A stretch of DNA of 64,000 nucleotides from Bradyrhizobium frederickii. Lineage in GTDB: Bacteria > Pseudomonadota > Alphaproteobacteria > Rhizobiales > Xanthobacteraceae. Every line of letters begins with the position of its first letter. Within the stretch, counting starts at the first letter, position 1. Below the pieces are notes generated by a model that worked only from the letters and a program-made list of their open reading frames with translations, searched no databases and was not told the DNA's origin. Shown piece by piece: positions 23,985 to 32,577 of the stretch. The DNA is taken from assembly GCF_004570865.1 (NCBI RefSeq), contig NZ_SPQS01000018.1:62001-126000 (forward strand), in the 5' to 3' direction. Both the position numbers and the translations under genes were made by a program.

Positions 23985-25019
23985 GTGCCCCAATCTGCAA
24001 AAAAGCCCTTCATCGACGTGCTCTCCGGCCAGCGCCAGAGCGTCCCGCCCATGTGGATGATGCGGCAGGCCGGCCGCTATCTGCCGGAATATCGCGAGGT
24101 GCGTGCCAAGGCCGGCGGCTTCCTTGACCTCTGCTTCAACCCGGAGCTTGCGGCCGAGGTGACGCTGCAGCCGATTCGACGGTTCGGTTTCGACGCCGCG
24201 ATCATCTTCTCGGACATTCTCGTCATCCCCTACGCGCTCGGGCGCTCGGTGCGGTTCGAGGTCGGCGAAGGCCCGCGGCTGGATCCGCTGGATGATCCCG
24301 CCAAGGTCGCAACGCTGGCGCCGCGCGCCGATTTCGGCAAGCTCCAGCCGGTGTTCGATGCGCTCAGGCTCGTGCGCGGCGCGCTGGACCCGAAGGTCGC
24401 CCTGATCGGCTTCTGCGGCGCGCCGTGGACGGTCGCGACCTACATGGTCGCCGGCCAGGGCACACCCGACCAGGCGCCCGCACGGATGATGGCCTATCGG
24501 CATCCGGAGGCGTTCGCGAAAATCATCGACGTGCTGGTCGAGAATTCGGTTCAATATCTGCTGGCGCAGCTCGAAGCCGGCGCCAGTGCCTTGCAGATCT
24601 TCGACACCTGGGCGGGTGTGCTGCCGCCGGCCGAATTCGCGCGCTGGTCGGTCGAGCCGACGCGGCGCATCGTCGAGGGCGTGCGGGCCAAGGTGCCGGA
24701 TGCCAAGATCATCGGCTTTCCCCGCGGCGCCGGCGCGCTGCTGCCCGCTTATGTCGAGGCGACCGGCGTCAATGCGGTCAGCATCGACTGGACTGCGGAG
24801 CCGGCCTTCATCCGCGAACGCGTGCAGAGCAAGGTCGCCGTGCAGGGCAATCTCGATCCGCTGGTGTTGATCGCGGGCGGCGCCGCGCTCGACCGCGCGG
24901 TCGACAACGTGCTGGCCAATTTTGCGCAAGGGCGCCTGATCTTCAATCTCGGCCACGGCATCCAACCGGAAACGCCGATCGCCCATGTCGAGCAGATGAT
25001 CAAGCGCGTGCGGGGATGA
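23985..25019 (+). CDS. hemE: Uroporphyrinogen decarboxylase
   Basis: The 344-residue enzyme converts uroporphyrinogen III to coproporphyrinogen III in haem synthesis. The signature MRQAGRYLPEYREVR (residues about 26-40) holds the conserved arginines, and FSDILVIPYALG carries the catalytic Asp. GFCGAPWTVATYM and NLGHGIQPETP complete the pattern. The start is GTG. It converges with hemC, separated by a palindromic repeat. Confidence 0.96.
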   Translation: MPQSAKKPFIDVLSGQRQSVPPMWMMRQAGRYLPEYREVRAKAGGFLDLCFNPELAAEVTLQPIRRFGFDAAIIFSDILVIPYALGRSVRFEVGEGPRLDPLDDPAKVATLAPRADFGKLQPVFDALRLVRGALDPKVALIGFCGAPWTVATYMVAGQGTPDQAPARMMAYRHPEAFAKIIDVLVENSVQYLLAQLEAGASALQIFDTWAGVLPPAEFARWSVEPTRRIVEGVRAKVPDAKIIGFPRGAGALLPAYVEATGVNAVSIDWTAEPAFIRERVQSKVAVQGNLDPLVLIAGGAALDRAVDNVLANFAQGRLIFNLGHGIQPETPIAHVEQMIKRVRG

Positions 25020-25040
25020 TCGGCGAGCAGTCTCTCCGCA

Positions 25041-25128
25041 TCGTCATGCCCGGGCTCGCCCCGGCCATCCACGCCTTGCCACGCTGCACGAAGAACGTGG
25101 ATGCCCGGGACGAGCCCGGGCATGACGA
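25041..25128. repeat. Long palindromic intergenic repeat between hemE and hemC
   Basis: Perfect 18-base arms (TCGTCATGCCCGGGCTCG and complement) enclose 52 bases that themselves contain further inverted CCGGGCATCCACG-type segments. This motif class is widespread in alphaproteobacterial genomes. It can fold into a large hairpin and may stop transcription from either convergent gene. Confidence 0.78.
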
Positions 25129-25275
25129 CCTGTTGTGGTCGGCTCAAACATAAAAACGCGAAAACAACCCCATGCACAGTAGACAAGTCATTGATAAAGC
25201 TGGGCCGGCATGACGCGGCGCAGACGCGCATTTGACGCGTCGGGCAAAACAGGCGCGGTGCTTTCGCATTGAGGC

Positions 25276-26256
25276 TCAGCGCGGTCGGCTGCGCTCGATG
25301 ATCTCGCCGGCGCCCTTGATCAGCAGATCCAGACCAACCGCACGGCCGAGCTCGCGCGGGCGATCGGCGGGGCCTTCGCGCGAAGCCTCGATGATGGTGT
25401 TGCCGGAGAGGTCGAGCACGGATGCGGTGAGCGACATCCGATCGCCCGCGATGGTCGAGAAGCCCGCCACCGGCGAATTGCAGTGACCGTTCAGCACCCA
25501 CAGCACCTCGCGCTCGGCATCGGCAGCGGCGTGCGCGGCGGGATCGTCGATCGACGACAGGATTTTTCGCGTTTGCCAGTCCTGCGCCGCGCATTCGACG
25601 GCGACGATGCCTTGCCCCGCCGCGGGCAGCATTTCGGCCGCGGTGAACTCATAGGCGATGCGATGAGACAGGCCGACGCGGTCAAGGCCGGAGCGTGCCA
25701 TGATCAGCGCGTCCGCCGGCCCCACCTCGCCACCATCGGGCAGACGCTGCTTCGTCTTGTTATCGAGCTTGCGCACGCGCGTGTCGGCCGCACCGCGAAA
25801 ATGAATGATATCGGCCTCCGGAAAGAGCCGGCGCGCATAGGCTGCGCGCCGCACGGCATTGGTGCCGATCTTGAAACCTCGGCCGCGCGCTTGCCGGAAC
25901 GCCTCCAGCGTCACGCCCTCGCGCAGCACCAGCGCATCGCCGGGCGGATCGCGCGACAAGGTGGCGCCGATGACGAGGCCGGGCGTATCTTCGTTGCCCG
26001 GCATGTCCTTCAGCGAATGCATCGCCGCCTGGAGCTCGCCGGACCGCACGGCGGCCCGGATCTGCGCCACGAAGGCGCCGCCCTTGCCGCCATGCGGCAA
26101 TAGCTTGCTGGTCTGGTCGAGATCGCCCGTGGTGTCGAACTTGACGATCTCGACGTCGAGACCGGGCACGGCGGCGGTCAGGCGGCGCGCGATCTCTTCC
26201 GTCTGTGCCAGCGCCATCGCGCTCTTGCGGGTACCGATCTTCAGTCGCGTAACCAA
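25276..26256 (-). CDS. hemC: Hydroxymethylbilane synthase (divergent form)
   Basis: The 326-residue protein is a porphobilinogen deaminase-fold enzyme, which joins four porphobilinogens into hydroxymethylbilane. The catalytic aspartate is in HSLKDMP (Asp about 84, same number as in E. coli), the cofactor-anchoring cysteine is in LNGHCNSPVAGF (Cys about 259), and the FRGAADTRVRKLD arginines are in place. Several usual motifs are altered: GTRKSAMALAQ instead of GTRxSxLAxxQ, and LPHGGKGGAFVAQI in place of IGGKGLFTKE. It may be a second, specialised copy. It converges with hemE. Confidence 0.85.
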   Translation of the reverse strand: MVTRLKIGTRKSAMALAQTEEIARRLTAAVPGLDVEIVKFDTTGDLDQTSKLLPHGGKGGAFVAQIRAAVRSGELQAAMHSLKDMPGNEDTPGLVIGATLSRDPPGDALVLREGVTLEAFRQARGRGFKIGTNAVRRAAYARRLFPEADIIHFRGAADTRVRKLDNKTKQRLPDGGEVGPADALIMARSGLDRVGLSHRIAYEFTAAEMLPAAGQGIVAVECAAQDWQTRKILSSIDDPAAHAAADAEREVLWVLNGHCNSPVAGFSTIAGDRMSLTASVLDLSGNTIIEASREGPADRPRELGRAVGLDLLIKGAGEIIERSRPR

Positions 26257-26280
26257 GCCGTTGTCCTTTCGAGCCGCGAA

Positions 26281-27906
26281 TTAACGCGCATCCTCCAATA
26301 TCATGTCGGAGGCCTTTTCGGCGATCATGATGATCGGCGCATTGGTGTTCCCCGACACGAGGTCCGGCATGATCGAGCCGTCGACGATGCGGATGCCTTC
26401 GAGCCCTCTCACCTTCAGCCGCTGATCGACCACCGCGAGCGGGTCGTTGCCCATACGACAGGTCGAGGTCGGATGGTAGATGGTGCTGCCGCGCTCGCGG
26501 CAATAATCCAATATTTCGGCATCCGTAGATACCTTCGCCCCGGGATCGTATTCACTGACCACGAACGGCTTCAGCGCCGGCGCGTTCAGGATCTTGCGCA
26601 AAATCTTGATGCCTTCGACGTTGGTGGTGCGGTCGGTCTCGGTCGACATGTAGTTGATGCGGATTTCCGGCGGCACGGTCGGGTCCGCGCTCTTGATGCG
26701 CAGGGAACCTCGACTCTCGGGGCGAAGCTGGCATACCGACGCCGTAAAGCCGGAGAAGTCGTGCAGCTTCTCGCCCATCTTGTCGGTCGAGAACGGCAGG
26801 AAATGCACCTGGATGTCGGGCGAGGCGAGCCGCGGGCTGGTCTTGAAGAACGCACCCGCGGTGCCGGCCGCAATCGTCAGCCATCCCTTCCGGAACAGCG
26901 CATAGCGCGCGCCGGCCATGGTGCGGCGAAGCGGATGATTGATGGTATCGTTGAGCGTGATCTTCTGCGAGCAGCGCATCACGATGCGGACCTGCATGTG
27001 GTCCTGGAGGTCGTGACCGACGCCCGGCGCATCAAGCACGACATCGATGCCGTGCTGGCGCAGGAGATCGGCGGGACCGACGCCGGAGAGCTGGAGCAGC
27101 TGCGGCGAGTTGTAGGCGCCGCTCGACAGCACGATCTCTCTTCGCGCGCGGGCCCGGCGGATTTGCGCGCCTTGCCGATATTCGACGCCGACGGCGCGGC
27201 GGCCCTCGAACAGCACGCGCTGGCCGAGCGCGCCAGTTTCGATCTTGAGATTGCTGCGCGCCTTGGCCGGGCCGAGATAGGCCACCGAGGTCGAGGCGCG
27301 GCGGCCGTTGCGCGTCGTGGTCTGGAACAGCCCGACCCCCTCCTGCGTGGCACCGTTGAAATCAGGGTTGTAAGGTAGACCGCTCTCGACCGCGGCGTCG
27401 ATGAAGGCCTTTGACAGCGGGTCGGTGACGACCATGTTGGAGACCGGCAGCGGTCCGCCCGTGCCGTGATATTGATCGGCGCCGCGCGACTGGTTCTCGG
27501 CCTTCTTGAAATAGGGCAGCACGTCGTCATAGCCCCAGCCGGTATTGCCGAGCTGGCGCCAGCGATCGTAATCCTCGTGCTGGCCGCGGACATAAAGCAG
27601 GCCGTTGATCGAGCTCGAGCCGCCCAACGTCTTGCCGCGCGGCTGGAACACCTGGCGGCCCTTCAGCTCGGGCTCCGGCTCGGTCTGGTACATCCAGTTG
27701 ACGCTCTTCTCCTTGAACAGCTTGCCGTAGCCCAGCGGCACATGGATCCAGATGTTGGAATCCCTTGGCCCGGCCTCGAGCAGCAGCACGGTGTGCTGAC
27801 CGTTCGCCGACAGCCTGTTGGCCAGCACGCAGCCGGCCGAGCCTGCGCCGACGATGATGTAATCGAATTCGGGATCGGACGGCATAAGGGCGGAGTTTGC
27901 GTTCAT
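26281..27906 (-). CDS. GMC-family choline/alcohol dehydrogenase-like flavoprotein
   Basis: The 541-residue protein has the glucose-methanol-choline fold. The FAD-binding motif GAGSAGCVLANRL is at residues about 15-30, the second GMC signature GKTLGGSSSINGLLYVRG at about 85-100, and the C-terminal active-site His lies in YHPTSTCRMG. It oxidises an alcohol to an aldehyde using FAD; the substrate is unknown. The TetR gene lies 52 bases upstream on the same strand, so the regulator may control this gene too. Start MNANSALM is chosen over a longer frame with 22 more codons. Confidence 0.9.
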   Translation of the reverse strand: MNANSALMPSDPEFDYIIVGAGSAGCVLANRLSANGQHTVLLLEAGPRDSNIWIHVPLGYGKLFKEKSVNWMYQTEPEPELKGRQVFQPRGKTLGGSSSINGLLYVRGQHEDYDRWRQLGNTGWGYDDVLPYFKKAENQSRGADQYHGTGGPLPVSNMVVTDPLSKAFIDAAVESGLPYNPDFNGATQEGVGLFQTTTRNGRRASTSVAYLGPAKARSNLKIETGALGQRVLFEGRRAVGVEYRQGAQIRRARARREIVLSSGAYNSPQLLQLSGVGPADLLRQHGIDVVLDAPGVGHDLQDHMQVRIVMRCSQKITLNDTINHPLRRTMAGARYALFRKGWLTIAAGTAGAFFKTSPRLASPDIQVHFLPFSTDKMGEKLHDFSGFTASVCQLRPESRGSLRIKSADPTVPPEIRINYMSTETDRTTNVEGIKILRKILNAPALKPFVVSEYDPGAKVSTDAEILDYCRERGSTIYHPTSTCRMGNDPLAVVDQRLKVRGLEGIRIVDGSIMPDLVSGNTNAPIIMIAEKASDMILEDAR

Positions 27907-27958
27907 GCGCTGCTGTTCTTCTTGTTGGAGCGGGCGTTCCGGTTCGTCACTAGCACGA

Positions 27959-28549
27959 TCATGCCCTGGCACGCAGCGCCTCGATCAGCGACTTGAACGC
28001 ACGGGCATATTCCGCGCCGGCCCTTGCGATATCGGCGCGCCCGGCGCAGGCGACGGCGGCCTCGGTCACCGCGCCAAGCAGCAGCCGCGCCAAGGGCTCG
28101 ACCGGCTGCCGCGCGATCAGGCCCGCGTCCATCGCCGCCGACAGTGCGCGCGGCAGCTTGCCGCCAAAATGCCTCGCGTCGATCTCGCGCCAGCGTTCCC
28201 AGCCGAGTACGGCCGGGCCGTCGCGCAGGATGATCTGGCCGGTCGGACCCTTCGCGGTCGCGGCAAAGTAATGCTGGGTGCCGGCGACCATCGCGGCGAG
28301 CACGTCCTTCTCCGCGCGCGCGGCCCCATCGATCTCCACGACGAGGTCGCGCGAGACCTGGTCGAACACGGCCTCGAACACCGCCTCCTTGGTCTTGAAG
28401 TGATGATAGACCGCGCCCTTGGCGATGCGGGCCGCCTCCGCGATCTCGTCCATGGTGGTGGCGGCAAAGCCTTGCGTCCCGAACAGGCGGCGCGCCGCCG
28501 TCAGGATCGCTTCCGATGTCGCCGCCCGCCGCTCCGCCTGTTTCGCCAT
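27959..28549 (-). CDS. TetR/AcrR-family transcriptional regulator
   Basis: The 196-residue protein has an N-terminal TetR helix-turn-helix: ILTAARRLFGTQGFAATTMDEI then AKGAVYHHFKTKEAVF (residues about 15-60), with a ligand-binding helical domain behind it. It is divergent from a SnoaL-like gene, with clear palindromic operators in the 99-bp gap, so it most likely represses that promoter and its own. The inducer is unknown. Confidence 0.93.
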   Translation of the reverse strand: MAKQAERRAATSEAILTAARRLFGTQGFAATTMDEIAEAARIAKGAVYHHFKTKEAVFEAVFDQVSRDLVVEIDGAARAEKDVLAAMVAGTQHYFAATAKGPTGQIILRDGPAVLGWERWREIDARHFGGKLPRALSAAMDAGLIARQPVEPLARLLLGAVTEAAVACAGRADIARAGAEYARAFKSLIEALRARA

Positions 28550-28585
28550 GGCTCTCGTCTAATCCAATCATCTGCCGGCCGCCAG

Positions 28586-28630
28586 TTGACTTTTCGACCG
28601 TCGGTCGGTATTTACCGACTAACAGTCGGT
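28586..28630 (+). promoter_or_regulatory. Promoter with overlapping TetR-type operators
   Basis: A -35 TTGACT (28586-28591) and -10 TATTTA (28609-28614) are 17 bases apart, reading toward the SnoaL-like gene. Overlapping the -10 and just downstream, ACCGACT-AAC-AGTCGGT (28614-28630) is a perfect 7+3+7 palindrome, and two more GTCGGT half-sites sit between the -35 and -10. Repressor binding here would block RNA polymerase; the divergent TetR gene is the obvious partner. Confidence 0.8.
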
Positions 28631-28648
28631 TTATCCTTGAGGTGCATC

Positions 28649-29014
28649 ATGCCGAGCCGTGAGATCGTCGAAGCTTTCGCAAAGAGGCTGGAGGATGGCG
28701 ACTTCGTCGGAGCGATCCTCGACTACTACACGCCGGATGCCGCGACCTACGAGAATCTCGCCGCGCCGGTGGTCGGGCGCGACAAGCTCGCGGACAAGGA
28801 GCGTGGCGTGCTGGCGGCGTTCAAGACAGTCACTGCCGTGCGCATCGGCCCAAGCCTGATCGATGGCGACATTGTCGCCAGCCGTTGGAAATTCTCCTTC
28901 ACCAACACTGAGGGCGTGACGCGGACGCTGGAGGAGATCGCCTGGCAGACCTGGCGAGGCAATGAGATCATCGAGGAGCGCTTCTTCTACGATCCCAAGC
29001 AGCTCGGACGCTGA
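28649..29014 (+). CDS. SnoaL-like/NTF2-fold protein
   Basis: The 121-residue product reads IVEAFAKRLEDGDFVGAIL, YTPDAATYENLAAPVVGRD, and ends IIEERFFYDPKQLGR. This is the pattern of the SnoaL-like polyketide cyclase/NTF2 superfamily: a cone-shaped alpha-beta fold, often a small enzyme or ligand binder. The catalytic role is unknown. It is probably repressed by the divergent TetR protein. Confidence 0.8.
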   Translation: MPSREIVEAFAKRLEDGDFVGAILDYYTPDAATYENLAAPVVGRDKLADKERGVLAAFKTVTAVRIGPSLIDGDIVASRWKFSFTNTEGVTRTLEEIAWQTWRGNEIIEERFFYDPKQLGR

Positions 29015-29033
29015 GTGCTTCCGCGGATGGCCG

Positions 29034-29933
29034 TCATCGGTACAGCATAACCACGGCCATGCCGATCAGAGGCGCAAGAAACCAGACGGCCTGCCGCGCA
29101 GAGCCGTTGATCGACCACCGTCCATAGACGATGGTGCTGCCGTTCCGGGATGACGACTCGGGTTGATCCCGGAATGCTTTCCATCGCGCCTCGGCAGGCC
29201 CGAGAAAATCTTCCGGCTTGGCCATCATGTCGGCGCTGTTAAGCACCACCTGCATCATCTCGCCTTTCGGCTGGAACATGGCTTCAGACCCTGGTGGCGC
29301 GAAGAAGCTGCGCTTCGGAGCGATATGCTGCTCATAGAAGTCCTGACCGACCGTGACGGCCGCAGCATATGGACTGACGAACGGCACCCCCGAGATGCCG
29401 GGAACGCCAAGATGGCCCACCCCGCGCACCTCATGCCAGGGAATGAAGAGACCCTTGAGCCAGGGCCTGTGAAACCGGATGCCCGCGGCAGACATGGAGA
29501 CCACCGCCCGATCCGCGTAGAAGTGCCGGTAAGTCGAAAACGCGATCCATCCCAAACCCAGATAGAGCAACATCCAGCCGAAGACATTCAGCGATGGATT
29601 CACCAGGTGGCTCCAATAGAGACTGCCCGCGGCGCCGACGTAGCTGGAGCGGCCGCTTGGCCCGCCGACCAACACGCTGATCACACCGATCACGCCGGAG
29701 ACGATGATCAGGACAAGGACGCCGATCAACAATTCCAGAAGCAATGGCAGCCCTGACCGTCCAATCAGGGTCGTCAGTGCATAGCCTGCGAACGCCAGAC
29801 CCAGGAGAGCCAGATAGACAGCGGCCAAGGCCGCTCCGCTCTGGCCGCGGCTGTCGGCGTGAAGCGCGATCGCAAGGCCGGCGACGCAAGCCCACATCGC
29901 CCAGGGAAGGCGATCCATCCGCCATTTGTCCAT
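29034..29933 (-). CDS. Membrane protein of unknown function
   Basis: The 299-residue protein has about five hydrophobic segments: two near the N-terminus (MWACVAGLAIALHA, LAAVYLALLGLAFAGYAL), LLLELLIGVLVLIIVSGVIGV, LNVFGWMLLYLGLGWIAF, and a last one at the C-terminus (VWFLAPLIGMAVVMLY). Between residues about 135 and 265 is a soluble part with SAAGIRFHRPWLKGLFIPWHEV, reminiscent of bacterial PH-like domains attached to membranes. I do not recognise a named family. It is divergent from the GGDEF-EAL gene and its 3' end faces the SnoaL-like gene. Confidence 0.7.
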   Translation of the reverse strand: MDKWRMDRLPWAMWACVAGLAIALHADSRGQSGAALAAVYLALLGLAFAGYALTTLIGRSGLPLLLELLIGVLVLIIVSGVIGVISVLVGGPSGRSSYVGAAGSLYWSHLVNPSLNVFGWMLLYLGLGWIAFSTYRHFYADRAVVSMSAAGIRFHRPWLKGLFIPWHEVRGVGHLGVPGISGVPFVSPYAAAVTVGQDFYEQHIAPKRSFFAPPGSEAMFQPKGEMMQVVLNSADMMAKPEDFLGPAEARWKAFRDQPESSSRNGSTIVYGRWSINGSARQAVWFLAPLIGMAVVMLYR

Positions 29934-30413
29934 CGTGTATTCGACCGTTGCCGAAACATCGGCTGAAGGCTGCTCATGGACAGGCCCTTAGGAGCGCAAA
30001 CGTATCCGTTGCCGACGCGGCGCACGCGTGGCCTGGTCGGTCCACGAAACCTATCACGCAAACGAGGAAAACGTCTCGATGCGGCCGGGGGTGCGGCAAA
30101 AAGCCGATCGAGGGGCGACTCTATGACGAACCGCACGCGCACCGGGGTGAGGCGATCCTTCCAGGGACGATTTTGATTCCTCCACAGACCACGGCGTACG
30201 GAGGCCCCGCTTTCGCGGAACGTGCCAGCGGAGTTGAACGCCAGCATTGCTCAGCCATCTCGCATTTGTATCGATTTTGTTATCGATACTCCCGCATGAA
30301 CACGCAGAAGTGGTCGCGCCGGACCCCGCAGCCAGGGATAATTCATAGTTCGTCAAAGGTTTGCGGCGAATTCTCCGCACTGAGCCGGACCAACGGCGCA
30401 TGCAGGCTCTGGA
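29934..30413. other. 480-bp intergenic region before the GGDEF-EAL gene
   Basis: No gene is supported on either strand. At 30268-30289 there is a perfect 8-base inverted repeat (GTATCGAT and ATCGATAC, spacer TTTGTT) in an AT-richer patch, about 125 bases before the downstream start. It may be an operator. Otherwise nothing clear. Confidence 0.4.
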
Positions 30414-32375
30414 ATGCGGACTCAACTGACCACCTATTTCGCGCGGCTGTTTGCCGGCGATCTGTCGGCGTTCGGCGGTCCCGTGACGGACGAAGCCGTG
30501 GCCGGTCATATCCGCGCCGAGCAGATGGCGCTGGTGCTCGGCTATTCGGTCGGCATCATGCTCGGCAATGCCTGCAACGCCATCGTGCTCGCCATCGCGC
30601 TTTGGCAGTCGCCGGACCGCAGCTCCGCCCTGGTCTGGGCCGCCGCTGTGGCCAGCGCGGCGATCGCGTTCGGCCTGCAATCCCGCGCCGCGCGCCGTAT
30701 CACCAAGCCGCAATTCGTCTCGCGCCGCGCCATGCACCGGCTGGTGCGAAATGCCTTCGTCCTCGGCGCCGCCTGGGGCATCGTCCCCGTCGCCTTCTTT
30801 GCCGACGCCTCGGCCGGCGGCCAGCTCGTCATCACCTGCCTGTGCTCGGGCATGCTGGCCGGCGGCGCGCTCGCCTTCGCCACCATCCCGATAGCAGCCA
30901 TCGCCTTCACGGCCCCGATCTTCGTCGGGATCGCCATCTGCCTCGGCAGGAACGGCGATCTGGCCTTTGTCCTGATCGCCTTCCTCGTCGTGGTCTACGG
31001 CAGCGTGCTGTTGCGCGGCGTGTTCGTCAATTCGTTCTCGTTCGCGCGGCGCGTCACGCGGCAGATCGAGGCAGAGCGCACGGTGCGGCTGGATCCCCTG
31101 ACCCGCCTGCCCAACCGCGTCGCCTTTAACGAGACGCTCGAGGCTGCGCTCAAGCGACTGGCGCTGTCCGGCGAGGAATTTGCAGTGCTCCTGCTCGATC
31201 TCGATCGTTTCAAGGAGGTCAACGACAAGTTCGGCCATCCCGCCGGCGACGAATTCCTGGTCCAGGTCGCAAGCCGCCTGCAACGCTGCACACGCGCCGC
31301 CGAGCATGTCGCACGCATCGGCGGCGACGAGTTCGCGCTGGTGATGGCCAATCTGGCGCGCCCGGAAGACGCCCTCGAGATCGCCGAGCGCTTCGTCGCG
31401 GCCTTCGACGAGCCGTTCCGCATCGAGGGCCGCCAGATCGTGGGCGCCACCAGCGTCGGCATCGTGCTGGCGCCACGCGACGGCAGTGCGCCGCTCGACA
31501 TCATGAAGAATGCCGATACAGCGCTCTACCGCGCCAAGAAGGCGGGCCCCGGCACGATCCGCTTCTTCGAGGCCAACGACGACAAGGTGTCACGCGATCG
31601 CAAGGCGCTGCAATCGGACCTCGAGGGCGCGATCGCGCGAAACGAGCTGTTCCTCGTGTTCCAGCCGTTCCTCGACCTCGATCAAAGCCGGATCACCGGC
31701 TTCGAGGCGCTGCTGCGCTGGCAACATCCCGAGCGCGGACTGATACCGCCGAGCGAATTCATCCCGATCGCGGAGGAGACCGGGCTGATCCACGAGATCG
31801 GCGAGTGGGTCATCCGCCGCGCCTGCGCGACGGTCGCCAAATGGCCTGACGAGATCAGGGTCGCCGTGAACTTCTCCGCGGCACAGTTTCACAACGCCGG
31901 CATCCTCCAGATCATCGTGCAGGCGCTCCGCGAGGCGAAGATCGCCCCGCACCGGCTCGAGATCGAGATCACGGAATCGATGCTGCTGTCGAAATACGGC
32001 TTGGCCGAGCCGGTCCTGAACGCGCTGCTGCAGCTCGGCGTCACCGTGGCGCTGGACGATTTCGGGACGGGGTTCTCCTCCCTCACCTATCTGCGCAAGC
32101 TGCCGTTCAGCCGTATCAAGGTCGACCAGTCCTTCATCCGCGACATGCTGGTGCAGCGCGACTGCGCGGCAATCGTGAAATCGGTGATCGGCCTTGCGCG
32201 CGACCTCGACATCGGCGTGGTCGCCGAAGGCGTCGAGACCGCCGACCAGCTGGAATATCTCACGCAGATCGGCTGCGACGAGATTCAGGGCTACCTGATC
32301 AGCCGCCCGGTGTCGGCGGACGGCGTGCTGGCGCTGCTCGAGAGGGGTAAGCTTCGGGCGACCTTCGCGGCGTAG
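30414..32375 (+). CDS. Membrane GGDEF-EAL cyclic di-GMP signalling protein
   Basis: The 653-residue protein has about six N-terminal membrane helices (residues about 40-205), then GGDEF and EAL domains. The GGDEF site is RIGGDEFALV (303-307). The usual inhibitory RxxD is RAAE here, so product feedback is probably lost. The EAL domain starts with GFEALLRW (EAL 431-433) and keeps DDFGTGFSSLTYL and AEGVE, so it is probably an active phosphodiesterase. It is a single gene with an inverted repeat upstream and a palindromic repeat after it. Confidence 0.92.
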   Translation: MRTQLTTYFARLFAGDLSAFGGPVTDEAVAGHIRAEQMALVLGYSVGIMLGNACNAIVLAIALWQSPDRSSALVWAAAVASAAIAFGLQSRAARRITKPQFVSRRAMHRLVRNAFVLGAAWGIVPVAFFADASAGGQLVITCLCSGMLAGGALAFATIPIAAIAFTAPIFVGIAICLGRNGDLAFVLIAFLVVVYGSVLLRGVFVNSFSFARRVTRQIEAERTVRLDPLTRLPNRVAFNETLEAALKRLALSGEEFAVLLLDLDRFKEVNDKFGHPAGDEFLVQVASRLQRCTRAAEHVARIGGDEFALVMANLARPEDALEIAERFVAAFDEPFRIEGRQIVGATSVGIVLAPRDGSAPLDIMKNADTALYRAKKAGPGTIRFFEANDDKVSRDRKALQSDLEGAIARNELFLVFQPFLDLDQSRITGFEALLRWQHPERGLIPPSEFIPIAEETGLIHEIGEWVIRRACATVAKWPDEIRVAVNFSAAQFHNAGILQIIVQALREAKIAPHRLEIEITESMLLSKYGLAEPVLNALLQLGVTVALDDFGTGFSSLTYLRKLPFSRIKVDQSFIRDMLVQRDCAAIVKSVIGLARDLDIGVVAEGVETADQLEYLTQIGCDEIQGYLISRPVSADGVLALLERGKLRATFAA

Positions 32376-32411
32376 GTGAATTATGTGGCCCGTGTGCAGC
32401 AAGGCGGGAGG

Positions 32412-32545
32412 TGCGCTCCCTCCCCCGCTTGCGGGGGAGGGTTGGGGAGAGGGTGCCTCCAGAGTGGGGCTCCCCCAGAGGAGAGAGCCCTCACCCGCGC
32501 CTTCGGCGCGACCTCTCCCGCAAGCGGGAGAGGCTAGGAGCCCGC
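32412..32545. repeat. Compound palindromic repeat after the GGDEF-EAL gene
   Basis: Two hairpins are visible: CCCTCCCCCGC-TT-GCGGGGGAGGG at 32418-32441 and CCTCTCCCGC-AA-GCGGGAGAGG at 32512-32533, with GCGCCTTCGGCGC between. The two outer hairpins are related in sequence. This looks like a dispersed REP-type repeat that could also terminate transcription from both convergent genes. Confidence 0.75.
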
Positions 32546-32577
32546 GGCGCCGTCCATTTCTTGCAACAAGCTCTCGC

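Noticed and set aside
29934..30413. Small gene in the long gap before the GGDEF-EAL gene
   Set aside because: Frames present have no start with ribosome site or recognisable composition; only an inverted repeat is supported.
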